The notes beneath the pieces are model-generated. The model ran no database searches and was not told the origin of the DNA. It saw only the letters and a program-made list of their open reading frames with translations. A DNA stretch of 64,000 bases, from the NCBI GenBank assembly GCA_965261955.1, contig CBDHEM010000071.1, positions 186,001 through 250,000 of the forward strand, read 5' to 3'. This stretch comes from JABAAI01 sp965261955. GTDB taxonomy: Bacteria > Spirochaetota > Leptospiria > Leptospirales > Leptonemataceae. Position numbers and translations under genes: made by a program. Below are positions 1 to 8,966 of the stretch, in pieces; positions within the stretch are counted from its first letter, which is position 1, and each line of letters opens with the position of its first letter.

Positions 1-2
1 TG

Positions 3-419
3 GTACAAAGTATCAAAGAAAATACGATTGAGAAGGGTAAAGTCTTAAATTTCCCAAATCTTACCATAAAATTAACGCAAGAAAAGCTCCCTCGGAGGCA
101 ATCCCTATTAGATGTGATCTCTTTTTCTGGTAAAGTCGATAACGAAAATGACTATAAATTGAACCGAGAAATTCATAATCACCTTACCAAATTGAAATAC
201 GATATGGTCATTGACTTAGCTGAACTCAAATATGCCAATTCCGTTGGTATTTCAGTCCTTTTTTCAATCTTGTATTTTCAAAAAGAAAAGGAAAGAAAAG
301 TTGTCATAGGGGGAACTCATCCTTTTATTAGAGAAATTTTCCAACTGATTATCCCACTGCCTGTGGGTATTTCGGTTTTTGAAACACTAGAAGCGGCAAA
401 AAAAGCACTAGAGACTTAG
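3..419 (+). CDS. STAS-domain anti-sigma-factor antagonist-like protein (5' end outside window)
   Basis: The reading frame is open from the first complete codon at position 3, so the gene starts before the window. A GTG at 114 would be an internal start only. The protein has the STAS pattern: a beta strand (VISFSGKVD), then YDMVIDLAELKYANSVGISVL, where the motif NSVGIS occupies the site of the phosphorylatable Ser of SpoIIAA-type antagonists. Such proteins bind anti-sigma kinases and take part in partner-switching control of transcription or signalling. Here the usual Ser before GIS is replaced by Val (N-S-V-G), so regulation by phosphorylation may differ. The next gene starts 3 bases after the stop, so the two are probably co-transcribed. 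Confidence 0.75.
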   Translation, partial: VQSIKENTIEKGKVLNFPNLTIKLTQEKLPRRQSLLDVISFSGKVDNENDYKLNREIHNHLTKLKYDMVIDLAELKYANSVGISVLFSILYFQKEKERKVVIGGTHPFIREIFQLIIPLPVGISVFETLEAAKKALET

Positions 420-422
420 CTT

Positions 423-1526
423 ATGTCTGTACCTTTCATTGATTTAAAACGTTGGGAACCTAGTTTCATAGAAGCTTGGAAGGAAAAATTAGTCAAACTT
501 TCTGAAAAAGCTCACTTTATTGGTGGTGAAGAAAATGAAAAGTTAGAAAGTTCACTTTCTAAAGACTCTCAGAATAAATTTGCGATCACTTGTGCAAATG
601 GAACAGATGCCTTACAAATTGCTTTGCGGACCGTAGAAATTGGTCCGAGAGATATTGTTTTATTACCAGATTTTACTTTTTGGGCTAGTTTCGAAGCCAT
701 TGTTAACGTTGGTGCTATCCCAATCACCGTAGATATCAATCCTAACGATATGCAAATGGATTATGAATTGTATTGCGAAGCCTGTCAAAAGCACAAACCC
801 AAAGCTGCCATTTTAGTACACCTTTTTGGATGGGGTAGCCAAGATATCGAAAAATTTCGCAACTTTTCAAAGAAAAATGGGATCTATCTTATAGAAGATG
901 GAGCACAATCTTATGGCAGTCTATACAAGGGCCATTCCATCTATAAAGAAGCACAAATAGCCACGCTAAGCTTCTATCCAGCGAAGGTATTTGGTGGCGC
1001 TGGCGATGGGGGATGTGTCTTAACCTCTGACGAATCTTTAGGAGAAAGAATTCGTACTTTGGCTAATCATGGCCGGAATACACACTATAGTTATGACTTT
1101 GTAGGTTGGAATTCTCGCTTAGATACTCTTCAAGCAGCATTTCTGAATATCGTTTATACAAAATTGCCAAGTAGAATTGAAAGTCGTCGCAATTTGTGTA
1201 ATACTTACCGTAAAAAATTTTTAGGTCATAAAGAGATACAATGCATATCGCCCCCAAAAGACTTCCAAGAAAATGGCTATTTAAATGTACTCATCATTCC
1301 TGAAAAACGTGATAACTTTATTCATCGCTTGAAAGGAAAAAAAATTGGATTTGCGACAACTTATCCAGAAACCATATCAGAACAGAAAGGAGCTATAAAC
1401 TTTTTGCAAGAATCTATAGGAGGAGAAATGGCTAAAAAGACCAGTCTAAGCATTTTGAACCTGCCAGTATTTCCCTACATGCGAGAAGATGAAATTGAGG
1501 CGTCTGTACGACCCTTATTACCTTAA
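423..1526 (+). CDS. DegT/DnrJ/EryC1/StrS-family PLP aminotransferase
   Basis: A 367-residue sugar aminotransferase-type enzyme, normal length for the family. These enzymes use pyridoxal phosphate to transfer an amino group to nucleotide-linked keto-sugars for surface glycans. The start (VPFIDLKRW) and the segment ANGTDALQIALR are typical. The probable Schiff-base lysine is K188 in SFYPAKVFGGAGDGG, and D159 in LIEDGAQSYG would bind the cofactor pyridine nitrogen. It follows the STAS gene almost without a gap. The substrate cannot be told from sequence. No other genes of a nucleotide-sugar pathway are directly beside it, though glycan genes occur elsewhere in the window. Confidence 0.88.
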   Translation: MSVPFIDLKRWEPSFIEAWKEKLVKLSEKAHFIGGEENEKLESSLSKDSQNKFAITCANGTDALQIALRTVEIGPRDIVLLPDFTFWASFEAIVNVGAIPITVDINPNDMQMDYELYCEACQKHKPKAAILVHLFGWGSQDIEKFRNFSKKNGIYLIEDGAQSYGSLYKGHSIYKEAQIATLSFYPAKVFGGAGDGGCVLTSDESLGERIRTLANHGRNTHYSYDFVGWNSRLDTLQAAFLNIVYTKLPSRIESRRNLCNTYRKKFLGHKEIQCISPPKDFQENGYLNVLIIPEKRDNFIHRLKGKKIGFATTYPETISEQKGAINFLQESIGGEMAKKTSLSILNLPVFPYMREDEIEASVRPLLP

Positions 1527-1882
1527 ATAAGATTCCCCTTCTTTACAAGGTCTTTTTGCTGTATCATAACAACCATTGTTATGACAGCTACACAATGATG
1601 CAAAATCACTCAACTATAAAAAACTAAAAGAAAAACGCAACCCAGGCAAAAAAACGAACATGAAGTTGAAACAAAATCCAATCACTAGCAATAATAGCAT
1701 CATCCAACTTTAATAAAAAAGAGAGTAACTGGATAATATACTTCCCAGCCACTCTCCATAATATTATGCAGAAGATATATATAAAATTTCTTTAAAAGTT
1801 TTAGTCTTTTCTTCCAGCCATCTACTATTGGGGAGCGTTACAAAAGGTAAGAAAAACGAAATCATACACCGCAAAACACCCC
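1527..1882. other. Intergenic region with one short hairpin
   Basis: This stretch of about 355 bases between convergent genes holds no supported gene. A 9-bp perfect inverted repeat (TCATAACAA, loop CCA, TTGTTATGA) lies at 1564-1584. It has no following T-run, so it is not a standard intrinsic terminator, but it sits where both flanking genes end. Nothing else is recognisable. Confidence 0.4.
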
Positions 1883-2563
1883 CTATTTAGCACCGCCTTT
1901 TGTTAGTAGTTTGATTATTTTAGCCCGCTTCTTAAACTTAGCTATCTGTAAGGCTGTAAGATTATTGGCTCCACTCCGTACATTTACATCAGCACCGCTC
2001 TTAATAAGTAAATTAACAACCTTAGCATGTCCAGCAAAAGTAGCCAACATTAAAGCTGTAACTCCTTCTTTACTTCCAGTTAAATTTAAATTCACATTAC
2101 CTGTTACAAGTGCCTTCACCATGCCCACGTTTCCAGTAGAAGCCGCGTACATTAGCGGAGTCTTTTTCTGTTTATCCTTCACATTACCATCAGCACCTGA
2201 TTTCACCAGTAGATTAGTAATTTTTACGTGTTTTTTAAACACAGAATAAAGCAAAGCACTACGTCCATTATTATCTACCAAGTTTAAATTCACCTTATTC
2301 TGGATAAGGAGTTTCACGGCCTCTTCATGCCCATTAAAGGTTGCATGCATTAGAGGTGTTGTCCCTTGATCATCTTGAGCATTGACACTTGCTCCAGCTT
2401 TAATAGCCGCTTGGGCTATATCAATCTTACCCAGACTAGATGCATGTAATAAATACCTATCTTCTTTACTCAAACTTGCACAAGCTTGGAAAGAAAGCAC
2501 AAATAAGCCAATGAATACAAAACAAACCATCCCATTCCGTTTACTGAACATACTAAAAACCAC
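1883..2563 (-). CDS. Ankyrin-repeat lipoprotein
   Basis: The 226-residue protein opens with a basic stretch and a hydrophobic segment ending in a likely lipobox (SFQAC, Cys about residue 28), so it is probably a lipoprotein. The rest consists of about five ankyrin repeats of 33 residues with the usual patterns (TPLMHAT-NGHEEAVKLLI, GADVNVRS). Ankyrin repeats bind other proteins; the partner is unknown. Three in-frame ATGs (residues 1, 5 and 12) lie close together before the signal, so the exact start is uncertain. It stands alone, flanked by non-coding sequence and an R1 repeat. Confidence 0.85.
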   Translation of the reverse strand: MVFSMFSKRNGMVCFVFIGLFVLSFQACASLSKEDRYLLHASSLGKIDIAQAAIKAGASVNAQDDQGTTPLMHATFNGHEEAVKLLIQNKVNLNLVDNNGRSALLYSVFKKHVKITNLLVKSGADGNVKDKQKKTPLMYAASTGNVGMVKALVTGNVNLNLTGSKEGVTALMLATFAGHAKVVNLLIKSGADVNVRSGANNLTALQIAKFKKRAKIIKLLTKGGAK

Positions 2564-2777
2564 CTTTTTAAAATATAAGCCACATGTGAAAATGCAGGCT
2601 CGGACTATCCACCTGACACTCTTTTTACGATTACGAATAAATACAAGAATTTTTTACCTATATTTATGAATTAATTTGAATGTACTTGTATACACTTAAT
2701 TCCAAAATCAAGATGACGAAGGGACTGTAATAGGAAAGATGGAAGTAATGCCCTAAAACGCCTATGTAATGCATTTT

Positions 2778-2885
2778 GGGGCTGTTGCGAAATACTGATA
2801 AGTGCAAATAAAGTGCTATGGGTCCCCAATCTAAAGCATTCTAGGTGATCAATTTCCTATCTTTTTGTATTTTGGAACAGAGCCT
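2778..2885 (-). repeat. R1 interspersed element, copy 1 (inverted)
   Basis: About 108 bp bounded by GGGGCTGTTGCGAAATAC and the imperfect inverse GTATTTTGGAACAGAGCC. The interior matches other R1 copies in reverse (TGCAAATAAAGTGCTATG and a degraded core TCTAAAGCATTCTAG). It lies 3' of pyrG. Confidence 0.8.
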
Positions 2886-2917
2886 CACAAAGCAAAGAAG
2901 GTAGTCATCAGCTCTAT

Positions 2918-4528
2918 TTAGAGCTCGGCTACTTTAGCAATAAAGCCATTAAATAAGGGATGTGCCATAATGGGTTTTGATTGGAATTCTGGATGAAACT
3001 GTACTCCCACAAACCAAGGATGCTCTTGTAACTCAATAATTTCAACCAACTGTTGATCTGGGTTCATGCCCGAAAAAATCATACCGCGAGTCTCCATGTC
3101 TTTGCGAAAACGTAGGGTAAACTCAAAGCGATGCCGATGACGTTCCCGAATTTGCTCTTTTTTGTATTCCTGAAAGACAAGGCTTTCTTTCCGTACCATA
3201 CAAGGATAGCCCCCCAAACGCATAGTCCCTCCTTTTTGTTCAATTCCTTGTTGCTCCTCTAACAAAGATATAACAGGATATTTTGTATTGGGGTCAAATT
3301 CTGTTGAGTTAGCTCCATTCCAACCCAAAACATTTCTTGCAAATTCAATAACGGCACATTGCATACCCATACAAATACCTAAAAAGGGTATCTTTTTTGT
3401 ACGTGCATATTGAATAGCTAGTATTTGTCCTTCTACTCCCCGACTTCCAAATCCTCCTGGAACAAGAATACCGGAAACATTTTTTAAAATGGAATGATTT
3501 TTAGCCTCTTCCAATTTTTCTGGGTCCACACGTATAAATTCTACTTGAACTTGATTAGCTAAACCACCATGCATAAGTCCCTCATAAATGGAACGATAGG
3601 CATCTTGTAGGGCAACGTACTTACCACAAATCACGACTTGGACTGTTTTATTTGGATTTTGAATTTGATGGGAAATTTCTTTCCATTTTTTAATATTCTG
3701 TCGCTTTGGCTCTAGGGAAAAATGTTTTAATAAAATTTGATCTAATTTTTCTCTTCTATACATTTCAGGAATTTCATATATACTCCGCTTTATATCCATA
3801 GCTGAGATGATATTTTCTCTATCCACATTACAAAAAAGAGAAAGCTTATCACGCATATCTGTTGAAAGCTCCTCACTAATACGGCAAACAAGTATATCTG
3901 GTTGTATACCAAAAGTCAGGAGTTCTTTTACACTATGTTGTGTTGGCTTTGTTTTCGCTTCTCCAGCTACAGTTATAGCAGGTACAAGAGTGAGGTGTAC
4001 AAAGCAAACATGGCCATTACCACGATCTCGACGCATTTGCCGTATAGCCTCTATAAAGGGAATACTTTCAATATCCCCTACAGTTCCCCCGATTTCTACA
4101 ATAACAAAATCGATATCCTCTTCTTTACTTAATCCAAGAATTCTGTTTTTAATTTCGTTTGTTATGTGAGGAACAACTTGGACCGTCCGCCCAAGATAGT
4201 CTCCTCTACGTTCTCTTTGAATCACCGTATCATAGATTTGTCCAGTGCTAATGGAATTCTGACGGCGAAGTTTTGTGTGGTTAGTAAAACGTTCATAATA
4301 TCCTAGGTCAAGATCTGTTTCAGCACCATCATCAGTCACATAAACTTCGCCATGTTGAAAGGGACTCATTGTCCCTGGATCTACGTTAATATAGGGGTCC
4401 ATTTTTTGCATGGCAACTCGATAACCCCAGCTCTCTAGTAAACAGCCAACAGATGCCGTTGTCACACCCTTCCCCAATGAAGAGCAGACACCTCCCGTAA
4501 TAAAAATATATTTCACTGCATCTAGCAT
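2918..4528 (-). CDS. pyrG: CTP synthase
   Basis: A full-length 536-residue CTP synthase, which makes CTP from UTP, ATP and glutamine. The N-terminal amidoligase domain carries the P-loop GGVCSSLGKG (residues 12-21). The C-terminal glutamine amidotransferase domain has nucleophile C386 in FLGICMGMQ and H512/E514 in VQFHPEF. The gene ends the minus-strand envelope cluster but is separated from rfaE2 by about 190 bases and may have its own promoter. CTP links to lipid A and glycan precursor synthesis. No unusual residues are seen. Confidence 0.97.
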   Translation of the reverse strand: MLDAVKYIFITGGVCSSLGKGVTTASVGCLLESWGYRVAMQKMDPYINVDPGTMSPFQHGEVYVTDDGAETDLDLGYYERFTNHTKLRRQNSISTGQIYDTVIQRERRGDYLGRTVQVVPHITNEIKNRILGLSKEEDIDFVIVEIGGTVGDIESIPFIEAIRQMRRDRGNGHVCFVHLTLVPAITVAGEAKTKPTQHSVKELLTFGIQPDILVCRISEELSTDMRDKLSLFCNVDRENIISAMDIKRSIYEIPEMYRREKLDQILLKHFSLEPKRQNIKKWKEISHQIQNPNKTVQVVICGKYVALQDAYRSIYEGLMHGGLANQVQVEFIRVDPEKLEEAKNHSILKNVSGILVPGGFGSRGVEGQILAIQYARTKKIPFLGICMGMQCAVIEFARNVLGWNGANSTEFDPNTKYPVISLLEEQQGIEQKGGTMRLGGYPCMVRKESLVFQEYKKEQIRERHRHRFEFTLRFRKDMETRGMIFSGMNPDQQLVEIIELQEHPWFVGVQFHPEFQSKPIMAHPLFNGFIAKVAEL

Positions 4529-4717
4529 TTTTCTAAAAGAAAGTAACTTCCCAAAGAGCTACAAATGGCTGTTTGTAATCTATCCTTATCAGTCTATTCA
4601 AAAACTACTGAGGACTTTTTTAAGCACCATTCCGCATAATATTTTTTTGAAATCCTGAAATACTTCCCTACAGAGTTTCTCACTACTTTATAGAAAGATT
4701 TACTGTATTTGAAAAAA

Positions 4718-5215
4718 TTATAACTCTTTCCCCTTTATTTGCTTGATGAGCTTTGTAGTTGAATGTCCTTTTGCAAAAGGAAGTATATGCACATATCCTC
4801 CTAGCTTTTTTACAAGTGGTGTTTCCACCAGATCATCAGCATTATAATCTCCACCCTTACAATGAATCTTGGGACGTAAAGCCTTTATAGATGCTTCGGG
4901 GGTGTCTTCATTAAAGTATAAAACAAAATCAACTTGTACTAGACTAACAAGTAGGAGAGCTCGGTCGTTCCATGGGTGTATCGGCCGCGCATCGCCCTTC
5001 AAACGCCGAACAGATGCATCCGAATTCAAACCCACAACAAGACAGTCTCCCAATTGACGTGCTTGATAAAGGTAAAGGACATGGCCAGGATGTAAAACAT
5101 CAAAGCACCCATTGGTAAAAACAAGGCTCTTGCCTTGGTAGTTTTTTTGCAATTGAATCGCTAGCTCTTCTCTATCCGAAAAAATCTTTTGACTAAAATA
5201 TTGAGGTAAAGCCAT
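4718..5215 (-). CDS. rfaE2: D-glycero-beta-D-manno-heptose 1-phosphate adenylyltransferase
   Basis: A 165-residue cytidylyltransferase-like nucleotidyl transferase that makes ADP-heptose for lipopolysaccharide core. FTNGCFDVLHPGHVLYL includes the HxGH signature, and VGLNSDASVRRLKG is the second family motif. The kinase half is a separate gene 33 bases upstream, so this is the split arrangement rather than the fused HldE of enterobacteria. The pair is surely co-transcribed. Its presence argues for heptose-containing LPS. Confidence 0.93.
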   Translation of the reverse strand: MALPQYFSQKIFSDREELAIQLQKNYQGKSLVFTNGCFDVLHPGHVLYLYQARQLGDCLVVGLNSDASVRRLKGDARPIHPWNDRALLLVSLVQVDFVLYFNEDTPEASIKALRPKIHCKGGDYNADDLVETPLVKKLGGYVHILPFAKGHSTTKLIKQIKGKEL

Positions 5216-5248
5216 CTATAAAAAAAAACTACTTGCGTCTATATGCGC

Positions 5249-6235
5249 CTAGGGGTCTGTTTTATCCAATTCAGATAAGAGTTCATCAATATGTACTGTA
5301 GCCACTCCTATATGAGCTACAACTAGCCCCGCACCTGTATTCGCTAACTCGACTCCTTCCTCTAAAGATGCCCCGGCCGTTAAAGCAAGAGTAAAAAGAG
5401 AAATGACTGTATCCCCCGCACCTGTCACATCAAATACCTCTCTAGCCTTCGTAGGGAAGTGGTGCAACTCCTGACTATCTTTTTGAAAGAGGCTCATCCC
5501 TTTTTCTCCACGTGTTAAAAGTAAAGTTTTCGCATCTAAAAGATCTAAAATTTTTGGTGCATTTACCCTTACAGAATCGTCATCCACAAGCTTGCATCCC
5601 AAATAACCACCAGCTTCATGATGATTAGGAGTAAGGATATCCACTCCACGATAATATTCAAAATGAGTGATTTGAGGATCAACTGAAATCAAACAATTTG
5701 CTTTTTTTCCTAACTCAACAACTTCACTAATGAGTTCTGGAATAATCAGACCTTTATCATAATCAGAAAAAATAAGAGCAGACATGTCTTTTATATTCTT
5801 TCGAATGTATCGACGCACATCTTCTAAAGCAGAAAACGATAGCGGTGTGTTGACTTCTTGATCTAGGCGACAAATTTGTTGATGTCCTCCAAAAATCCTT
5901 GTTTTACGAGTAGTCGGACGTCCCTTTATAGCAAATAATCCTATTTGCTCAGAAGAAAGCCCCAAATCTCGAAAGAACTTTCGCAAATACTCCGCTCCAG
6001 CGTCCTCTCCAACAATGCCGGCGAAGTACACTTGTGCACCTAAATCGTACAAATTGCGAACGACATTACCCGCTCCTCCGGGAAGTGTAGAAAACTTCTT
6101 TTGTAAAACAATGGGCACGGGTGCTTCCGGAGAAATACGCTCTACTTGACCATAAATATATTCATCAAGCATGAAATCTCCAACAACCAGTATTTTCTGA
6201 TCTTTAAAGGAACGGATAATGTTGGAAAAGCTCAC
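5249..6235 (-). CDS. rfaE1: D-glycero-beta-D-manno-heptose-7-phosphate kinase
   Basis: A 328-residue PfkB-family sugar kinase. It shows VVGDFMLDEYIYG at the N-terminus, the substrate-site motif PGGAGNVVRNL, and the C-terminal catalytic signature DVTGAGDTVISLF, whose Asp acts as base. It phosphorylates heptose 7-phosphate at C1, the step before the RfaE2 reaction encoded just downstream. Length fits the stand-alone kinase. It lies in the minus-strand envelope cluster after an unknown membrane protein gene. Confidence 0.93.
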   Translation of the reverse strand: MSFSNIIRSFKDQKILVVGDFMLDEYIYGQVERISPEAPVPIVLQKKFSTLPGGAGNVVRNLYDLGAQVYFAGIVGEDAGAEYLRKFFRDLGLSSEQIGLFAIKGRPTTRKTRIFGGHQQICRLDQEVNTPLSFSALEDVRRYIRKNIKDMSALIFSDYDKGLIIPELISEVVELGKKANCLISVDPQITHFEYYRGVDILTPNHHEAGGYLGCKLVDDDSVRVNAPKILDLLDAKTLLLTRGEKGMSLFQKDSQELHHFPTKAREVFDVTGAGDTVISLFTLALTAGASLEEGVELANTGAGLVVAHIGVATVHIDELLSELDKTDP

Positions 6236-6311
6236 TACAAAATGGTACCTAAAAACGATTTAAAAGATAGTCTGAAAAATTCATAAAACACTTCTAAACT
6301 AAGTCAAGAGA

Positions 6312-7295
6312 TTACTTCAGATTTACATGAGCGGTTGGACGAATAACAAAAATCACACGGCAATTGCGCAAGGCACTACGCCCGGATGGACTAGTTAAAA
6401 TACGGTCTGCATCACGACTATGTAAAACCAAGTCACTAGGTCTTTCTCCTTTCCATGTCGCTGCATAAACAATATAAGGCTTGCTTCCGGACTGTCTACT
6501 TCTACGAGCCATTGCTACGGAATGATGATAGGATACCAAACCTTTTTCAATAAAGCAAGAGTGATTAGCTATTCGACTAGAATAAATAAGTGAACCACTT
6601 TGTGAATAAACACGAGGGACAAGAGAGGGTTGAAAACCCGGTATTTCTTTTGAAACAATTATCAAGCTTGTAATGGGAAAGGAAAACTTTGTATTTACAA
6701 ACTCTGGAAGCTCAGAATGACTATCAACAAAACCAGCTAAAAGACTATACAAACCTGCCTTCCCTGTTAAAGGAAGAGATAAAGAGATGCGAATAAACTC
6801 ACTCCCTATGATCTCATAATCTGTGACAAAACGAAATACCAAGTTTCCCATGCGTCTTCTAAAATGTTCATTTTGATCACTTTTTTTTTTGATTGTAAAA
6901 TCTGAATTTATAGGCAAAGAATACACAAGAGAAACAAGCTGTAAACGTGCCTCTTCTAATGTCTCTTGGCGAACGCGTCGACGAATCTCTGTTATCTTTG
7001 GTGGGAAATCGTTTTTCAGAATAGCCTGTTCATTTTGCTGAAAATTATACAAAGCCTTTTTTACAAAAACAGTTATTCGACTATTTAGCCAATCTACTCG
7101 AAAAGAATTCTTGTGATGGGGGTTTTGAAAAGGTGGTTGGGCCCTGAGCTGGGTCCAAAGTAAACTCTTATCCCAAAAAATATGCCAAACCTTTTCTGAC
7201 CAAATCCATAGAGCAGTCCCCAAACATCCGAAAAAACAAAATTGGCAAATGACTTTGACAATATTTTTTTTATAAAAAAAATATGTATTTTCCAT
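6312..7295 (-). CDS. Conserved membrane-anchored or secreted protein of unknown function
   Basis: 327 residues with one hydrophobic segment near residues 13-32 (VKVICQFCFFGCLGTALWIW), then an exported basic domain. The C-terminal third (a PRVYSQSGSLIYSS segment, then a GLVSYHHSVAMA segment and SALRNCRVIFVIRP near the end) resembles a conserved region I associate with LPP20-like exported proteins in spirochaetes and deltaproteobacteria, but I cannot name the family with certainty. Position between the sugar transferase and the heptose kinase suggests an envelope role. There is about 190 bases of non-coding sequence before it. Confidence 0.6.
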   Translation of the reverse strand: MENTYFFYKKNIVKVICQFCFFGCLGTALWIWSEKVWHIFWDKSLLWTQLRAQPPFQNPHHKNSFRVDWLNSRITVFVKKALYNFQQNEQAILKNDFPPKITEIRRRVRQETLEEARLQLVSLVYSLPINSDFTIKKKSDQNEHFRRRMGNLVFRFVTDYEIIGSEFIRISLSLPLTGKAGLYSLLAGFVDSHSELPEFVNTKFSFPITSLIIVSKEIPGFQPSLVPRVYSQSGSLIYSSRIANHSCFIEKGLVSYHHSVAMARRSRQSGSKPYIVYAATWKGERPSDLVLHSRDADRILTSPSGRSALRNCRVIFVIRPTAHVNLK

Positions 7296-7487
7296 GTTTC
7301 TATTTCGAATGTTCTAGACTAAGTACTGATGAATCCCTTGTTAAGAATAATTATATGATTTTCTCTTCTCTTTTTCGTAGATCGGAACATTTTGTGGGAG
7401 AATAGACGAAAATTTAGATTTAACCCTAAATAGTTCATAGTTTATCAGTTGATGATAGTTGCCCTCAATCATAGCCTACATCGCCTT

Positions 7488-8942
7488 CTAACTACCGGGA
7501 TTTCGAATCAATGCTGAAGGTGTTTTCAATAAAATCAATAAATCCAAACCAAAGGACCAATTTTCTATATAATAAATATCTGCTTCAATACGATTTTGTA
7601 TGGATGTGTCTCCCCTCAATCCCTGTATTTGGGCCCAGCCTGTAATACCAGATTTCACCATATGCCGACGCATATACTGATCATACTTAGCTTGAAATTT
7701 TTTCACAAAAAATGGACGCTCTGGACGAGGACCAACAATAGACATGTCTCCCCTTAGTACATTCCAAAATTGAGGTAACTCATCGAGAGAAGTTTTACGT
7801 AAAAATGAACCAAACTTTGTGATTCGAGAATCATTTCGATGAATTCCCCAAATCGTATCCGATCTTACTCTATCCTGTACCGTCATTGTCTGGAACTTCC
7901 AAATCCAAAAAGATTTTCTATCTAGACCCATTCTTTCTTGTCGAAAGAAAACACCTCCCTTTGTTTCCATCCTGACTACAATGGACAAAACTAAAAAAAC
8001 AGGAGATAATAAAAGTAATACAGCAAAGGCAATGACTATGTCAAAAATTCTCTTAACAAATTGATTATAGCCATTGTGAAGAGGAGTCCCCCGAACAAAG
8101 AGAAGCGGTATACCCCCCACACTTTCTATACGAGAGTGAGTGGAAACTATATTAGTGATATTTGGTACTATACAACATTGTATCCCCTCTGAATCACAAA
8201 ACCTAAGTATAGCTTCAATTTTTTTCTGATCGTATCTATCTGCATAAAAAACAAGAGACGGTTTCAGTTTTTTTACGCTTCTTAAAAAGAAAGAAAAATC
8301 ACCTTTATAAAGTGAAGTAGATGTATTCTCTTTTTTTGGCTTTGCTTCAACATTACCGACAACATGATAACCTAAAAATTTGTACTGCTGAAATACATTA
8401 TTTAAATCTTGAGCAACTTTTCCCGTACCCACAATCACAACACGACGTAAACGCTCTATATTTTTAGTAAAGGCATCAATAAAAACCCACAATAAACGAT
8501 GTCCTAAAAAAATATATAGTATCATAAAGGGAGGAAGAAAAATAATTACAGAACGGGAAAAGGAAGTTTCTCGATAAAAAAAGATTAAACTTAGCATAAC
8601 AAATAAATTTAGTAATACCCCACGAGAAATAGCTAAAAGCTCTTTCAACAAAGAGGAAGTACGATAGTGTATTTGATATAAATCAACGCGTTGAAATATA
8701 AATATTTGGCATAATGAAAATAATACTCCCAGGTGGAAATATACTACAAGAAAGTTTAATTTTTCTGGGAAAAAAGAAGAAAAAAGGTACCATGCATTCG
8801 CTTCATAAAGAACAGATTTTTGCTTATTTGGTGCCAAAACATAAAAATGAAGTACAATAGCACTCAAGGATGCAAAAACACCAAACAAGAAATCAAAAAA
8901 CCAAAAAAAAAATTGGATACTTTTAAATTTTTCTTTTGGCAT
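7488..8942 (-). CDS. Polyprenyl-phosphate sugar-1-phosphate transferase (WcaJ/RfbP type)
   Basis: 484 residues. The N-terminal half carries about four membrane segments and a CoA-binding-like Rossmann domain (VVIVGTGKVAQDL). The C-terminal half is the bacterial sugar transferase domain: KRIFDIVIAFAVLLLLSPVF, then FFRQERMGLDRKSF, TSLDELPQFWNVLRGDMS, VGPRPERP and GITGWAQI. These enzymes load the first sugar phosphate on undecaprenyl phosphate for O-antigen or exopolysaccharide. The start lies 24 bases after the lptD-like stop, so the two are likely one operon. The sugar is not predictable. Confidence 0.92.
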   Translation of the reverse strand: MPKEKFKSIQFFFWFFDFLFGVFASLSAIVLHFYVLAPNKQKSVLYEANAWYLFSSFFPEKLNFLVVYFHLGVLFSLCQIFIFQRVDLYQIHYRTSSLLKELLAISRGVLLNLFVMLSLIFFYRETSFSRSVIIFLPPFMILYIFLGHRLLWVFIDAFTKNIERLRRVVIVGTGKVAQDLNNVFQQYKFLGYHVVGNVEAKPKKENTSTSLYKGDFSFFLRSVKKLKPSLVFYADRYDQKKIEAILRFCDSEGIQCCIVPNITNIVSTHSRIESVGGIPLLFVRGTPLHNGYNQFVKRIFDIVIAFAVLLLLSPVFLVLSIVVRMETKGGVFFRQERMGLDRKSFWIWKFQTMTVQDRVRSDTIWGIHRNDSRITKFGSFLRKTSLDELPQFWNVLRGDMSIVGPRPERPFFVKKFQAKYDQYMRRHMVKSGITGWAQIQGLRGDTSIQNRIEADIYYIENWSFGLDLLILLKTPSALIRNPGS

Positions 8943-8966
8943 TTTTCTAACACAATTATTAAACGA

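Noticed and set aside
1564..1584. Hairpin after the aminotransferase as an intrinsic terminator
   Set aside because: The stem is AT-rich and no T-run follows, so it is reported only as a hairpin.
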